Assembly: GCF_000499845.2 (NCBI RefSeq)
Contig: NC_023754.2
Location: 28,473,869-28,537,868, forward strand
Source of the DNA: Phaseolus vulgaris
Lineage: Eukaryota > Streptophyta > Magnoliopsida > Fabales > Fabaceae
Reading direction: 5' to 3'
DNA length: 64,000 nucleotides
In this document: in pieces, positions 1 through 11,791 of the stretch
How positions within the stretch are numbered: position 1 is the stretch's first letter
How the letters are laid out: every line of letters begins with the position of its first letter
The notes under the pieces: model-generated
Database searches by the model: none
The model's input: only the letters and a program-made list of their open reading frames with translations
Told to the model about the DNA's origin: nothing
Program-made: the position numbers and the translations under genes

Positions 1-490
1 TGGGACACACATCATGTACAAAACACATACAACCAAAAACTTGAGGAGAAATGTGAAACAGAGGTTCATTTGGAAACACAATATAGTATGGAACTTTATT
101 GCCCAAAGAAGAAGAGGACATTTTATTAATAACATAATAGACAGTAGGAATTGCATCACCTCAATGATGGGCGGGTGTATTGGCACCAAACAAGTTACGA
201 GCAATTTCAACGGTGTCCATTCTTTCTCTTAGCAATACCATTTTGCTAAGGTGTATGAGGACAAGTGGACTGGTGTAAAATGCTATGTGAGTTTAAAATA
301 GTGATAAAACCTGAAGAAAAGTATTCCTTGGCATTTTCACTCCTTAAGATCTTGGTTACTTAGTAAACTCAAGTACACTAAGAATATCATCAATAAAAGT
401 GACAAAATAATGAAACTCGACTTGGATCCCAAATATCAGAATGAATTATAGAAAAGACAGAGTAACATCTTGATCCAATTATATATTGTA
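1..490 (-). mobile_element. Ty1/copia integrase fragment
   Basis: Translated on the minus strand in several broken frames, this stretch gives the core of a copia-type integrase. Readable in order are HSDIWDPSRV (about 440-460), NAKEYFSSGF (about 315-345), an STCPHT segment with an ERKNGH-like piece (about 215-270), IARNLFGANTPAHHWGD (about 150-205), and near the left edge an FGC/CFVHD-like segment. Stops and frame changes show that it is dead. The element continues beyond the left edge, and no LTR is visible here. It is on the same strand as the longer copia remnant at 1900-4371 but lies downstream of that element's RNase H end, so it is probably a separate insertion or a rearranged piece. 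Confidence 0.75.
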
Positions 491-1899
491 ATTGTCTTAT
501 AACTAGTTGATGTGAAATATCCAACAACATCCTTTGTATCATGGAGATCTTTCAAACTACTCCATTGTCATGCTATGTCAAGATTGTCATCAGTGGTGTA
601 ACCAATCCACAAGAAGTAACGGATGCTAGCAAAGCCTTCTTTTTTTAGAGGATCATTCTAGGTATGAGAAGAAAAAAGGCAATGGTCATTGAATTGAGAA
701 ATTGATCAAGGTCCATTAGAGAGAATAGAGAAGAGTATCTAGACAAAGTTGTTAGAAACTCTATTGACCACATGCTTGATGCTTTTGTCGAAGAGAAGAG
801 AAATTAGATGTAGGAATTAATCTTTGTCAGCCGTCAAATAAACCAAAAACCACTATATGGAGAATAGAAAACAAAGGCAGAGAAGGTAGTTGTTCGATAA
901 GACAAAGCAAAAACAAGTTTGTTGGATTAAGAGATATCATACACCTCAACAAGGGTTGGATTGAGAGAGAATTTTGGAAATTGAAATTCCAAAAAGCTCC
1001 CCCAAGAAGCCCTAGTGTCAGTCTTCAAATTTTTTAATGAGCACACAACACTACTATACCTATGCTACAATCATTCTTGTTCATGATGGGCACTACATTA
1101 AATTGCAATGCTACAATGGTCACACTATAGTTGCCTAGTGCAACTCCACCACATCACTATAGCAATTTATATAAAACCTTTATGTAGTTTAACAAATTCT
1201 TAGCATTTCAAGATACTAGAGTTTAGAAGCTGCAATTTGTAGAAAAGGTCTTTTAAAGTCACATTTGTTAATATTAACATTCAAAGTCACATTTGTTAAT
1301 ATTAACATTCATTTTTCTTTTGCTTCATCAAGGTTTTTTGTTATACTTATCATTGACTATAGAGAAAATTTTGGTAATAACTGCTGGTTTAAGTCCCCTA
1401 CTAATCTGATGTATTGTTCTTTTATTTTGTTTATCATAGTTTAGTTGTTGATTTAAGCTTATTTTCTTTATGGATGACATATTTTTGTTACTCTTCAACC
1501 ATGGATTAGCTAATGTTAAGAGAAATTATGAACTTTATCAGTAAGGTAATCATCTCATTTTGCTTAATCATCGATAATTCTTTGTTCCATCATTTAAACC
1601 TATGCCTTTGTGAATGTCATTATTTAATTTAAGACATGGGTCAATATTTTCTTATAGTTTGTGGCATGTGCAAGGGTTTTCTCATTCCTTCTATCTGCTA
1701 TGTTTCTCTTAGTCATTGGCAAGGTTGATTTTTGTTAAAAGTACCTAGTTATTTTATTAGATTTTATGAAAATGTATGTAATGTAGGCTACTCACTATTG
1801 CATTTATATTTGCATGAGTGGGGTACAATAATGAGTTCTTATAAAGTCCTAATGATATGTTACATGTGTTGAAAACTAGTTAAACATGGGATGTTTGTA
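491..1899. other. Intergenic or decayed retrotransposon DNA
   Basis: No gene is recognised. The left part may be eroded pre-integrase sequence of the neighbouring copia fragment. The only clear structure is an exact tandem duplication of 28 bp at 1255-1282 and 1283-1310. Confidence 0.5.
1255..1310. repeat. 28-bp exact tandem duplication
   Basis: The unit begins AAAGTCACATTTG and ends TTAACATTC. It is repeated twice head to tail without a mismatch. Confidence 0.9.
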
Positions 1900-4371
1900 T
1901 TGCGTAGTCTCCCTCAAGTTAGAAATATATGCATCCTTGCAACCCTTGAGGAAGTTGGTGAGGATATGACCTTTTCACTTAATTGATGGACTCAATTGTA
2001 ATTTCACTTGCAGGGACCTTTTTTTTTTCACTAAATAACAATTGATTTCTCTATATTTAGTTCTCTTGCGAAAGATTGGATTCAAAGCAACACAAAGAAC
2101 CCTTGGATATTACAAATCAAATTCATCATTGGCATACCCTAACTTTAATGGTTAAAGTAATTGTCAAAGTCACATTAGTCACATGTTGTGGCTTCCATAG
2201 CCTTATAATTAGTCTTTGCTCTAAATCTAGTAACTACATTTTATTTATTGCCTCTGATGAGATTAAGTTTCCTCTATGAAGAACACAATAGCTTTAATAT
2301 ACGAATGACTGCATTTCAATGATCAAAACATTGGGAATTAAGGAATTGACTCACCACACTAACTGCAAATGAAATATTAGAACGAGTAACAATAAGGTAT
2401 TTCAATTTTTAACTAATCTTTTTTACTTCTCAGGATCTGAGAGAGACTCTCTCTGATTAGGTATGAGTCTGACGGTAGGATCCACATGTGTGTCAACAGG
2501 ATTTGAACTCATTAATCCAGTTTCCTCCAAAATATCCAAAGCATACTTCCTTTGAGAGATAACAATAACATTGTTGGATTGTGCTACTTCAATCCCCACA
2601 AAATATTTAAGTTTGTCAAGATCTTCTGAAAGTGGTGACAAATATGTTGTTTTATTTCAGAGATGTCATGGTGATGATTACCTGTAAGAACAATGTCATC
2701 AACATATACTACTGGATAGATACACCCAACACTTGAGTGACGGTAAAAAAAATGAATGATCTGCCTCAATGCGACAAAACCAATAGGTTGCTCCATATAA
2801 TTTTTTTTCTTCAAAACCCCATTAAGAAAAACATTTTTGACATCCAGTTGATAAAGAGGTTATGGCTACAAATAAGACAATCAAAATCTTTTTGTAAAAT
2901 AAATAACACAATCAAGGGAATAAGTTAGACGACTAATGGATAATAAGTTGAAGGGATACCTAGAAACATAAAGAACATTATCAATAGATAAAGAAGGAAG
3001 GGAATGAATAGTTCCAACACCATGGGATAAGACCCTAGAGCCATTAGTTGTGGTAACAAATGGTAAACAACTGGAGGTAGACATAGAAAAGAAAAAATAT
3101 TTATTACCAATAATGTGATTTGTAGTACCTGAGTCTAGAACCCAAGGACCAAGAGAAATGGAGCGGGTGAGGCCATCAAAAGATGTACTTGAATGTGCAA
3201 CAGAAACAGTGGAACCAAAGTTCTGACGATCCTCATACCATTTAAGAAATTCATTCAAAATTGTAGGCTGGCCTAAGGTATCGGATGAAGATGAAGTAAG
3301 GTCCACGGTAGAAGGTTGCACAAGAGCCATTTGGAAAATTGTACCTAATCTAGAAGGACGGCCATGTAAGGCATAACACCTGTCGGTTTTATGGTCAAGC
3401 TTGCCACAATGGTCACACTTGTGACGCCCTTTGCCTGACTTGTGAGGGCAAGTGCAATCATTATGCTGAGAGACTAAACTAGAAGAGTCATCCGCAAGAG
3501 GAGGTATATCAGTAGTGTGTTTACCTGACACCCATAGAACAAATGGAAGTAAAATTGGGAAAAACTAGAGATCCCAAAATCTAATCACGGACATAAGAAT
3601 AATCATCATGAAGGTCATGTAAGCCAAATAACATGAAGAACTTGGACCTTTGTTCTAGTTCTTGAGAAGGAGTGGTGGAGGCAGGAGGTAGGAGGCAATA
3701 ACTCATTAAAATCATGAAGAGCATGAAGTTTATCCAGATATTCAACCATTGTACCTTCCAAGACGTTTGGAAGCAACAACGGTGAGGAGATTTTGACACA
3801 CACCATAAAGACGTCGAGTATCATTGGTGTATAATAATTTTCGCCTATTCCCAAACTTTTGAACACGTCTCATAAGCATGAAAAATTTGTTTTAAAGATG
3901 AGTGAATGATAGATTTGATAACCTTGCATAATTGAGCATTAATTTTCAACCAACGGGAAACCACACATTTTCAACAACATTGGGAACACACTAGGTAAGA
4001 TGATCAACATAACCTTGACTCTTAAGCCATAATTTAGTATCCGAGGCCCGGGACCCAAGTGTCATAATTAGTTCCATCCAATTTTTCAATGAAAAGATAA
4101 ACAGTGACTTAATTAGTATAAATAGACGAATCATGTATAGTGACGGCAAAAGAAGCCATAGATGACAAGGGCAGATCTAGTCGCCAACCCAATCAATGGC
4201 GACGACAGAGCAGCAGAGGCGGAGGAGCAGCAACGATGGCACGGGAAAACATCGATGAACAGTGGGTTCACCAGAAAAAGTTGAACCCTAACCCTATGCT
4301 CTAGGGTTGTTTATTTATAAATGGAAATAATAATAACTGAATAACCGAAAATATGGGCTAAGCCTGTTACA
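1900..4371 (-). mobile_element. Decayed Ty1/copia retrotransposon lacking integrase
   Basis: Read on the minus strand the order is gag, protease, then reverse transcriptase and RNase H, with integrase missing. A degenerate gag starts at an ATG at 4159. The gag zinc knuckle C-x2-C-x4-H-x4-C (CDHCGKLDHKTDRC) is at 3376-3417. The protease active site DSG (WVLDSGTTNH) is near 3133. The frame then runs from a gag-pre-integrase-like segment straight into RT (QLDVKN near 2850, catalytic YVDD at 2695-2706, KYFVGIEVA near 2600). RNase H traces (ISFAVSVVSQF, GGNLIS, an EYKAM-like segment) reach to about 1900. Many stops and frameshifts make it non-functional. TGTAACAGGC on the minus strand at 4371-4362 could be the start of the 5' LTR. 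No matching 3' LTR was found. Confidence 0.85.
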
Positions 4372-5250
4372 TTCAACAATTAGCATTGTTATCTTATGCT
4401 ACATTTACTTCGTGAGTCTTTATATTTCCTGTATTCAGTTTTTACATTTTACATAAACAATCAATTGCACTCTAAGAATGAAATTTGGATGAACTTACAC
4501 ATAATCATGAATTTTGTATCAAAATGCATGCACACCTTATTTATGCATCTGAAAATTTTAGAAGCATAGAAATCTTAAGCATTTATTCTATACCTAGCCA
4601 TGCAATGTGAATACTGCAGTTGCTTAACCATTTTTATGCTCCAGTGTCATCAGCTATCATTCTGATTTCTGAGTTTTATTGGTCAACTTCTACAATTCAC
4701 CTTTCAAAAAATGAGCATCCTTGCACCAGGCTTTAGTAGCCGTTGCTTATGCATGATAATTTAAATATCACTATTATCAGTAGTTAAGATAGTAGGCACA
4801 TCCCCGCATCTTAAGTAGGAAGAGATTTTCTTTCTTTAGAGGCTCGAGATGCCAAAGTGCTGGAGCTTTTCTTAGTAATGCTCAACATGTAGATACTTAA
4901 ACCTGCAGGTAGCAGCACCTTAAATGTGTATTTGAGCATATTAATATCTTGAGCTGACAAAGTAAAAAATGGCAAAACTTATAATAAATGGCGGAACAAG
5001 TGCATAGAAGTAGAATCTTTTATAGTTTTAATCAACCAAATAAAAACAAAAAATGATAGATATTATTCCTGGTGTACAGGTTTATAACGTTGATCATTTG
5101 GTGTTACTGACTGACTTTGAAATGAAGCATGTCACCGGTATTCTCCTTGGACACCATTTAGCTATAAAAAGATAGATTTCTGATTACATTTTTGGGTCTT
5201 GCATGAACGAATCACAGAGAATAAACCTTGTGTCAGTAAATTTTGAGATT
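4372..5250. other. Intergenic, nothing recognised
   Basis: There is no coding signal, RNA gene or clear repeat that I can identify. The right end probably contains the 3' UTR of the minus-strand gene beginning at 5792. Confidence 0.5.
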
Positions 5251-5792
5251 TTATCTTGGTATATTTTGAGCCTTAACAGCACCTTGCTTAACAGTCCAGC
5301 ATTGTCGGCATGGTGATAGAAGAGACTTCATTTTCTGGCCAAACCATTTCCTGGTCTCCGGCCTTTTCTTGTTTATATGCTTTCTTGCTTTGTTATGTTC
5401 ATGACATTTCATATTGCTGCCTGTTTTACCGCATGACATCTTACTACTGCTATGGGTTGCTTGTAACGAGCTCGAGGAGCTGGGTGGATTTGTGATCAGA
5501 ATCTGATTTGTTTGGATAGGGAGTGCTTGTGGTCGAAGTTGACCATTGGAAATAAGTTTGTCTGCTGGAGTGATCTTGATTGGACTGACAGCAGAATTCA
5601 AGTTTTAGTGCTTGTAAATTCAAATTCGCGGTCATGCTTGCTTACCAGGTAGTGTTCAACCCGGTTAGGAGAAGAAGGGGCCTTTGGTTGATGATTTTGA
5701 ATAGAAGAAACAAGGCCACTAAAAGAGAGCGAGTCCAATGAATATGCAATGCTGTCATACGCAACATTGGAGGTGACCTTGTTCCCGTCCAT
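5251..5792 (-). pseudogene. MAKR-like small protein gene with a one-base frameshift
   Basis: From an ATG at 5792 the first frame encodes 64 residues (starts MDGNKVTSN, ends REFEFTSTKT) and stops at 5600-5598. Reading continues in another frame from 5604 to 5251 for about 117 residues, including SPIKITPADKLISNGQLRPQ and a basic C-terminus with CRQCWTVKQG. The FEF motif followed by a SPADELF/SNGQ-like motif resembles plant membrane-associated kinase regulator (MAKR)-type and related uncharacterised proteins; that assignment is by pattern only. The first frame ends in TGA, and the second is closed by TAA immediately upstream, so the two overlap only at 5598-5604, next to an AAAA run. One missing A in that run would explain the break. 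It is either a recent pseudogene or a sequencing/assembly error. The rest of both frames is clean. The gene stands alone, with retrotransposon sequence downstream. Confidence 0.6.
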
Positions 5793-7300
5793 TGATTTAT
5801 AACCAAGACGGCAATGCTGGTTGAAAACTTGTGTATGTATGCAGAAACACGCAAGACTTAGGGACCACTTTTTAATTCAGTTGGAATGTGTTTTGCCGGG
5901 TTGAGGTTGTTATTGTTTTTTTCATTATTTTGTTGTTGTCCGCTATGTGGCGGCGGAGGGGATACACCAATACGCATATTGAAATTTTAAGGGTAATTCC
6001 TGAGAAGTTAACATGTTGGATCAAGAAAGAATGATAAATCATAATGGGTGAACAAAGATAAAGTTACACAAGGGGCATGATCTGTACATTATCTTTCATC
6101 AAGTTTCTTCGATGCATACGTAGCCAATTGCCTCAGTTTGTGTATGAAGTTTGTCATCTTTAGTTCGAGGTTTATAGCATCTTCCGGTTGGCCCGCATAT
6201 TGATTGAGGAGTCTTGAATTGCGTGTATTGGTGGATATTTGGAAGATATAGTGTGTATGTACATATGTATAATCTTTCTGAATGCCTTGTCAAATCTTAA
6301 TCAGCTTACTGGTTACACAGCCTAGCTTACTCAAGTGGCTTCCTACGAGGATATGATGGAGAAATTATTTCTTACTACTTTACTCTGAAATCAGTTAATA
6401 TGTTTCTCTGTCGTTTTCTAATCTGGTTAACATGTTAAATATCCTACGTGCGACGATTGACATTGGGCACTAGCCCAAGTTGTCATTGAATTGCTTTGAT
6501 AATTTTCAATTGGTAACAAGTGTATACTTGCTTTCTCGAAGAGGCACTATTAAAACTGCCCGACCCTTCCTTGGATTAGGAATGAACACAAGTTTTGAAA
6601 TTGTGCATGCCTTTTTAATAATCGGATAGAAGTGTACTGTGATGTTTTTAGAGGTTGAATGATAAAGAGGTCTAATGAGGAATATAACGTTACTAGTATC
6701 GAAGTATGATAATATGAACAACTAAGGAAAAAGGTAAATTTAGATTACTACCTTCATGTTTTCACATTATAAAAATATGAATTTCTAGTTATTTGTATTT
6801 TATAATTTGTGGGCTTGAAATACGAAAGCTGGTTTAACCCTTACTTTATGATTTTGGGCTTCTTTGGATACAAAATTAAGATACTAGAGTTTTTGTTCTA
6901 AATTACATTTCTAATGGAAAAACTCTAGAGTACTTCCAGTATCGAAATAGGTCCTTTATGTGGCCGAAAGATTAAGGTTATAGCCTATTTTTTTTGCATT
7001 GCACGAATGATGGTTGATGCCGAGGTGACTAATTATGCTATTCAACTATTGAACATTAAATGTTTTGAGTCTTGAATTCAAACCTGTAGTAAATAGCCTA
7101 ATTATGCTTTTCTAGATATGAAGTCTCTATATTTCATTAACCAATATCGAATTCATTAATTACAAGCAATTTATATGGGAACTCTACGTGCACAATTTTT
7201 TTACTCGGCCCAAATCAAGCTAAAAATGGCCGAATGTGATTCTTGTTAAGTTGAAACCCAATATCTCATCGAGTAAGGTTAAGTCAAGTTGTGAGGAGCT
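5793..7300. other. Intergenic, promoter side of the 5.3-kb gene
   Basis: The first few hundred bases are the likely 5' UTR and promoter of the minus-strand gene. Beyond that, no gene or clear repeat was recognised. Short open frames here show no family resemblance. Confidence 0.45.
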
Positions 7301-7847
7301 CAATGTTTGGACTCTTTCTTCCTACACCTCCATACCTTCTTCTGCTACCCTCATACTAAATGTAAAAATACCATTTTCTCCTCTTTTGTGCCACCTCCAT
7401 ACATAATCCGGAAGTTGTTTTTGAATCCGAAAGTGTTCTTGAGATTTATAAAATCCGTAACTCTTTTTTGCATTTGAAATAAGCCTATGGATTATGTAAT
7501 CTGAATATATTTCTGGATTACATAATCCGGAAGTCAATCTCATATTTAGAAAAAACTTCTGGATTATGTATTCCAGAAGCTAATCACTTCTCTGAAAAAA
7601 AAGGCTTCCGGATTACATAATCCGAAGCTAATTTTATGTATAGAAAAGACTTCCAGATTATGTAATCCGGAAGCTAATCACAAAAGGCTTCTGGATTACA
7701 TAATCCAGAAGCTAATTCTGGATCTAGAAAAAGACTTTCGGATTATGTAATCTGGAATATTAATAAAGGGTATTTTTGGAATATAAAAACTATATGGGGG
7801 TGGCACAAGAAGGTATGGAGGTGCAGGAAGAAGCAGCCCAATGTTTG
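7301..7847. mobile_element. Mutator-type MITE with 9-bp target duplication
   Basis: CAATGTTTG occurs at 7301-7309 and again at 7839-7847, a 9-bp direct repeat as expected for Mutator superfamily insertions. Between them, 7310-7838 has imperfect terminal inverted repeats of about 60 bp. The left end reads GACTCTTTCTTCC then CACCTCCATACCTTCTT; the right end, reverse-complemented, reads GGCTGCTTCTTCC then CACCTCCATACCTTCTT. The interior carries about seven copies of a short palindrome of the type CCGGATTACATAATCCGG. There is no transposase, so the element is non-autonomous. Confidence 0.85.
7402..7755. repeat. Array of GGATTA(C/T)(A/G)TAATCC palindromes
   Basis: Palindromic blocks of the form GGATTACATAATCC or GGATTATGTAATCC, usually followed by GAAGCTAAT, recur about every 35-50 bp (near 7402, 7488, 7513, 7560, 7608, 7652, 7691 and 7738). 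They fill the inside of the Mutator-type element. Confidence 0.85.
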
Positions 7848-9160
7848 TCACAAGCTACAGTAGGTTAGGCCCTACATTCTTCAACTTTCACCTTTTTCTT
7901 TTTTTAAATTAAAATCAAATCACAAGGCTTGGGCTATTTCTTCCTCCCCTCATGTTCTTTTTTTTCTGCATCTCTGTGTCTTGTTGGAAAAATATAAAAT
8001 ATGTTTTATTTTGGATTGTGATATTCATAAATGTGCCTTAAATTGTAAAATATAGAATATACCTCCAATTGAATTCAGAAATAAATTACATCATTTAGAA
8101 TCTATTTTTTTTATTCAAAAGCATAATTTAAAATTATATTTTAAATTGTATAATACAAAATACATTTTCAGATAATAATATAGAAATATATTTCTAGATC
8201 ACACAGTTTATTGCTAGGATTTGGGTCAGTTGTGAACTTGTTATTTTTGTGCTGAAAAGTCCAAACTCAAGTTTAAACCAAAAATAAAAAAAAATTGTAA
8301 ACATCCCAAACGAAGCTTAAAATATCGTAGCATAACTTTATATTGTAATTGTAATTAGTCACGACTTAATAATTAGATAATTTTTCTTGTTTGATTGTAC
8401 TTAGGATATACCCATCCATAAAAAATATTTAACAACCAATTATATTAACATTTGAATAAAATGTTCTATTTTTAACTTAAAATATTAACATATATTATAT
8501 TATTAAACTAATTTTTTAAGTCTTATATTTTGCCAAAATGAAGTCAAGATATAATCTTACTTGTATTTATTACCAGAACCAAGAATAAAGAACTTTATCT
8601 GCGAGTACTTTACTGTTAAAAAATTATTGTGATTTAGAGCCATCAATAACATTTAATTTTAGAAATATGGTCAAACATTAAAAAAAAATGGAAATTTTCC
8701 AATTATTTTTTTTAGTTATTTTTTTAGATGTATAACATAAAATAATTATTTTATCCCAGATCTAGATGATTCCCCTTTGTAGTATCCATACATAGGCATG
8801 CCCAACATCACATGACCACTGCATGATTAAAAGAAACATACATAATAGGAATCATCAAAGAATGGGGCCCACCATCAATTAAAGTCCTTATCCCATCACC
8901 ACATACCCCACATCACTGAGAATAGGACAAACCACACATCTAAATATACATTTTTCATCTTTCATCTTTCATCTTTGTGAGGAAACCCATTCTCCCACAA
9001 ATTTACCAAATCTTCATCCTTATCCACAATTGTGAGGAAACTCATTTGTTTTACTATATCCACTCCCCATCATCACATCCTAACCAAAACAACCTACACT
9101 TGGATGCACCACATCACTCCATCCCATTTTGGACAAAGATATTTTATATTTAGACATCAT
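7848..9160. other. A+T-rich DNA upstream of DRM1
   Basis: No gene is seen. TTTCATC is repeated about three times near 8950-8976. The right part is the presumed upstream promoter of the DRM1 gene. Confidence 0.5.
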
Positions 9161-9166
9161 CATTCT

Positions 9167-9176
9167 CTATATATAC
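9167..9176 (+). promoter_or_regulatory. TATA box of DRM1 gene
   Basis: CTATATATAC lies about 70-80 bp upstream of the ATG at 9246. This leaves room for a transcription start near 9200 and a short 5' UTR. Confidence 0.6.
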
Positions 9177-9245
9177 AGTGTCCACAACCACTTTTAACAT
9201 CCCCAATTACTCACTTTTCATCACAATTCCTTCCTTCCTTCAAAC

Positions 9246-10119
9246 ATGGTTCTGCTAGAGAAACTCTGGGATGATGTTGTGGCTGGCCCTCAACCCGAGC
9301 GTGGCCTTGGCAAGCTCAGAAAACTCACCACCCTCAAGACTGGTGCACCCTTTTATACATACACAACAACAGATGAATAATAATCATAATATATATAGAT
9401 ACATGTTGAGATGTTCTAGTTTTAACGTTTCTGAAATTGATGGATATGTAGATGAAGGAGAAAGTAGCAGGTTGCAGAAGAGCTTGTCGATGCCGAACAC
9501 ACCGAGCACCCCTTTGACTCCCACCACACCGACCACACCGGGATCGGGACGCAAAGCTGACAACGTTTGGAGGAGCGTGTTCCATCCTGGAAGCAACTCT
9601 GCCACCAAGACCCTCGGTGCTCAGATGTTTGACAAACCTCTTCCCAACACTCCCACTGTCTACGACTGGTACGTGTACACACCTCAAACCTCAAGAACAA
9701 CAATCATCAATTATTACTTATATTTTCCTAGTCTTCTCTTCAACTTATTACCCGTTCTAGGTTTTCTTCATCATATCAACGTTGCATGCATACAAATATA
9801 TAGAGAGATGATAACAAGTTGATTCATAATATTATGACAGAAGATTAGTCATGTTTTTGTCAAAAAAATTCAATGTTTTTTTCTTTCTATTAAGTGCATT
9901 AGATCTAGCACTTACTTGTCACATATAACACTGTTATGCATTTGTTTTTGTTTGTGCGATGCATTTTATTTAGAACCCACGACTGGGGTGATGTAGACAG
10001 TTAGATCTAGTGAGAAATCAACGGCTGATCTTGTATGACTTAAATCGACGGCTGAGATGAAAGTGGTTGTATTTGATTGCAGGCTGTACAGTGGAGAGAC
10101 CAGGAGCAGTCACCGCTGA
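9246..10119 (+). CDS. DRM1: Dormancy/auxin-associated protein (DRM1/ARP1 family)
   Basis: Three exons join cleanly: 9246-9342, 9452-9668 and 10083-10119. Introns are GT-AG, 109 and 414 bp, in phases 1 and 2. The product is 116 residues. The N-terminus [20 protein letters not shown] followed by [10 protein letters not shown] is the family signature. The middle is rich in T and P ([14 protein letters not shown]). The C-terminal block contains [17 protein letters not shown] and [16 protein letters not shown]. Length and motif order match the usual auxin-repressed 12.5-kDa / dormancy-associated proteins. These are small, largely disordered proteins whose transcripts rise in dormant or growth-arrested tissue, under sugar starvation and stress, and fall with auxin; their biochemical role is unknown. 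If intron 1 is not removed the frame is lost. Confidence 0.93.
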
Positions 10120-10525
10120 GGGGTGTAGGAGGCGCGTGGGTTGCATGTAAATATTGTCGTTTTTCGTGGATCGCATGCCACGTTGGCATCTACTATCATT
10201 ATGTGTCGAGAATTTATTGGTCTGTTACTGACTAAAGTGTTACCAGTGTGTATGTTTTTCGTGAGCAAGTGAATGTAAAATGCTAAATAACTAGCATGTT
10301 ATGTTTTGTTTGTTCTTTTAAGTTTTGTTAATTAGCCAGATATGCCTTAAACTTTGGCATTGGTTAATCTTTCTACCCCTTTTTGTTAAATATTAATATT
10401 AAAATAAATAAAATTGTGTTAAAATATTATGTTTTATGACTTTGAAAGTTTGTAGTGATAGAATCTATCTAGATATCAGAATATTTCATTGTATATAAGT
10501 GAATGCAAATTTTAATTTTTTGAGC

Positions 10526-10587
10526 CGGTTTTATGAAGTTGAGTTAGATTTAAAGTCGGTTTTATGAAGTTGAGTTAGATTTAAAGT
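10526..10587. repeat. 31-bp tandem duplication
   Basis: The unit begins CGGTTTTATGAAGTTGAG. It is present twice in direct, gapless orientation about 400 bp past the DRM1 stop codon. Confidence 0.9.
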
Positions 10588-11740
10588 CTGTTTCGTCTTA
10601 GTAAGTATTTATTGTACATCGTCATATCCTATCCTACTGAGTGTTTATTAGATCAATTCGTCATATCCTATCCTAATGAGTGTGAGTGTTTATTAGACCT
10701 ATTGATTAGGATAATCGGGTGATATTTGTTTTGGATAAACATATAGATGAATTTAGTGGGTTATAGTAATAACGCATTGATGAGTGTTTATTTGGTAATA
10801 ATTGATTTTTTGGGGTTCACTAACAGTAATTTTAAAAATAAATAAAGGATGTAACAATGATAGAGATATCTTATCGGTAGTTTGAATATCGAAAGTTTAA
10901 TATCCCAAAACCTTGACTTTTCTGTCTTGATATTTAACTTTAGGAAAAAGAAAACAATAAATTTGATATTCTGTCCTTTTCAGCTTTTACGATTGATTTG
11001 TATTTTGGACAAACCTTTATCAAAGCTTATCCTTAGATATTTTTTTAATTTAATTTTTAAATTAAAAAGAAATGAAAGCTGAAATTAGGTTATTGTCTGT
11101 ATTTTTTTTTCGCCATTGTCTTACTTGTGCTTATCCAAACCAAAGGGGCCTACCATGAAGTCTTATCCTAGACTTTAGAGACAAACAGGAAATAGAAAAA
11201 GGTTGGTGGGAGTTAAAATTCATTGCCAAATAATTCCAAATGTCGTTTTTAAGAAAATATTTACTATTTCGGTCACTTTTTTTAATTCTTTGATATTGTT
11301 TTTTAAATAATTATTTAAAAAATACATAAAACACGCATTTTAAATGGTGTATCCATGAATATTTGTTTAGAGAATATGTATTGATATGTCAGATATGCGT
11401 CCGTTTTATTGAACACCGATATTTGTAAGATATTTCTTAAATAGGTATATGTGAAATTTTCAAGTTAAAAATATTAATTTTTTTAATAATTTTAACATAA
11501 TTTTAATACATTAATTTTTTTAAAAATTTAAATTTATTATATAAAATTTTATTATAATTATAAAAATAAATCATAAAAAATATCTTTCTATAAAAATAAT
11601 TCTACATAAACATACTTATATACATTATTATTAATTTGCATAATTTATAATGTATACCTTCGTCTTCTACATTTTCTTATAAAATCTTTATTATTAATTT
11701 ACATAATTTAATTATATAATATAAATATATATCTTCGTCT

Positions 11741-11791
11741 TCTACATTTTCTTTATTTCTACATTTTCTTTATTTCTACATTTTCTTTATG
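11741..11791. repeat. 17-bp minisatellite, three units
   Basis: TCTACATTTTCTTTATT is repeated at 11741, 11758 and 11775. The third copy differs only at its last base. Confidence 0.9.

Noticed and set aside
5585..5645. A 61-bp GT-AG intron (GTAAGC donor, TGTCAG acceptor) in the frameshifted 5.3-kb gene
   Set aside because: Splicing it would enter a third frame rather than the long downstream coding frame, it would remove the conserved FEF motif, and it is shorter than usual plant introns.
7402..7755. CRISPR-like regular repeats
   Set aside because: The units are diverged palindromes inside a eukaryotic DNA transposon in a plant genome; there are no unique spacers and no cas genes.
9334..9703. 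Several minus-strand open frames over DRM1
   Set aside because: They overlap the coding exons of DRM1 and show no family motifs.
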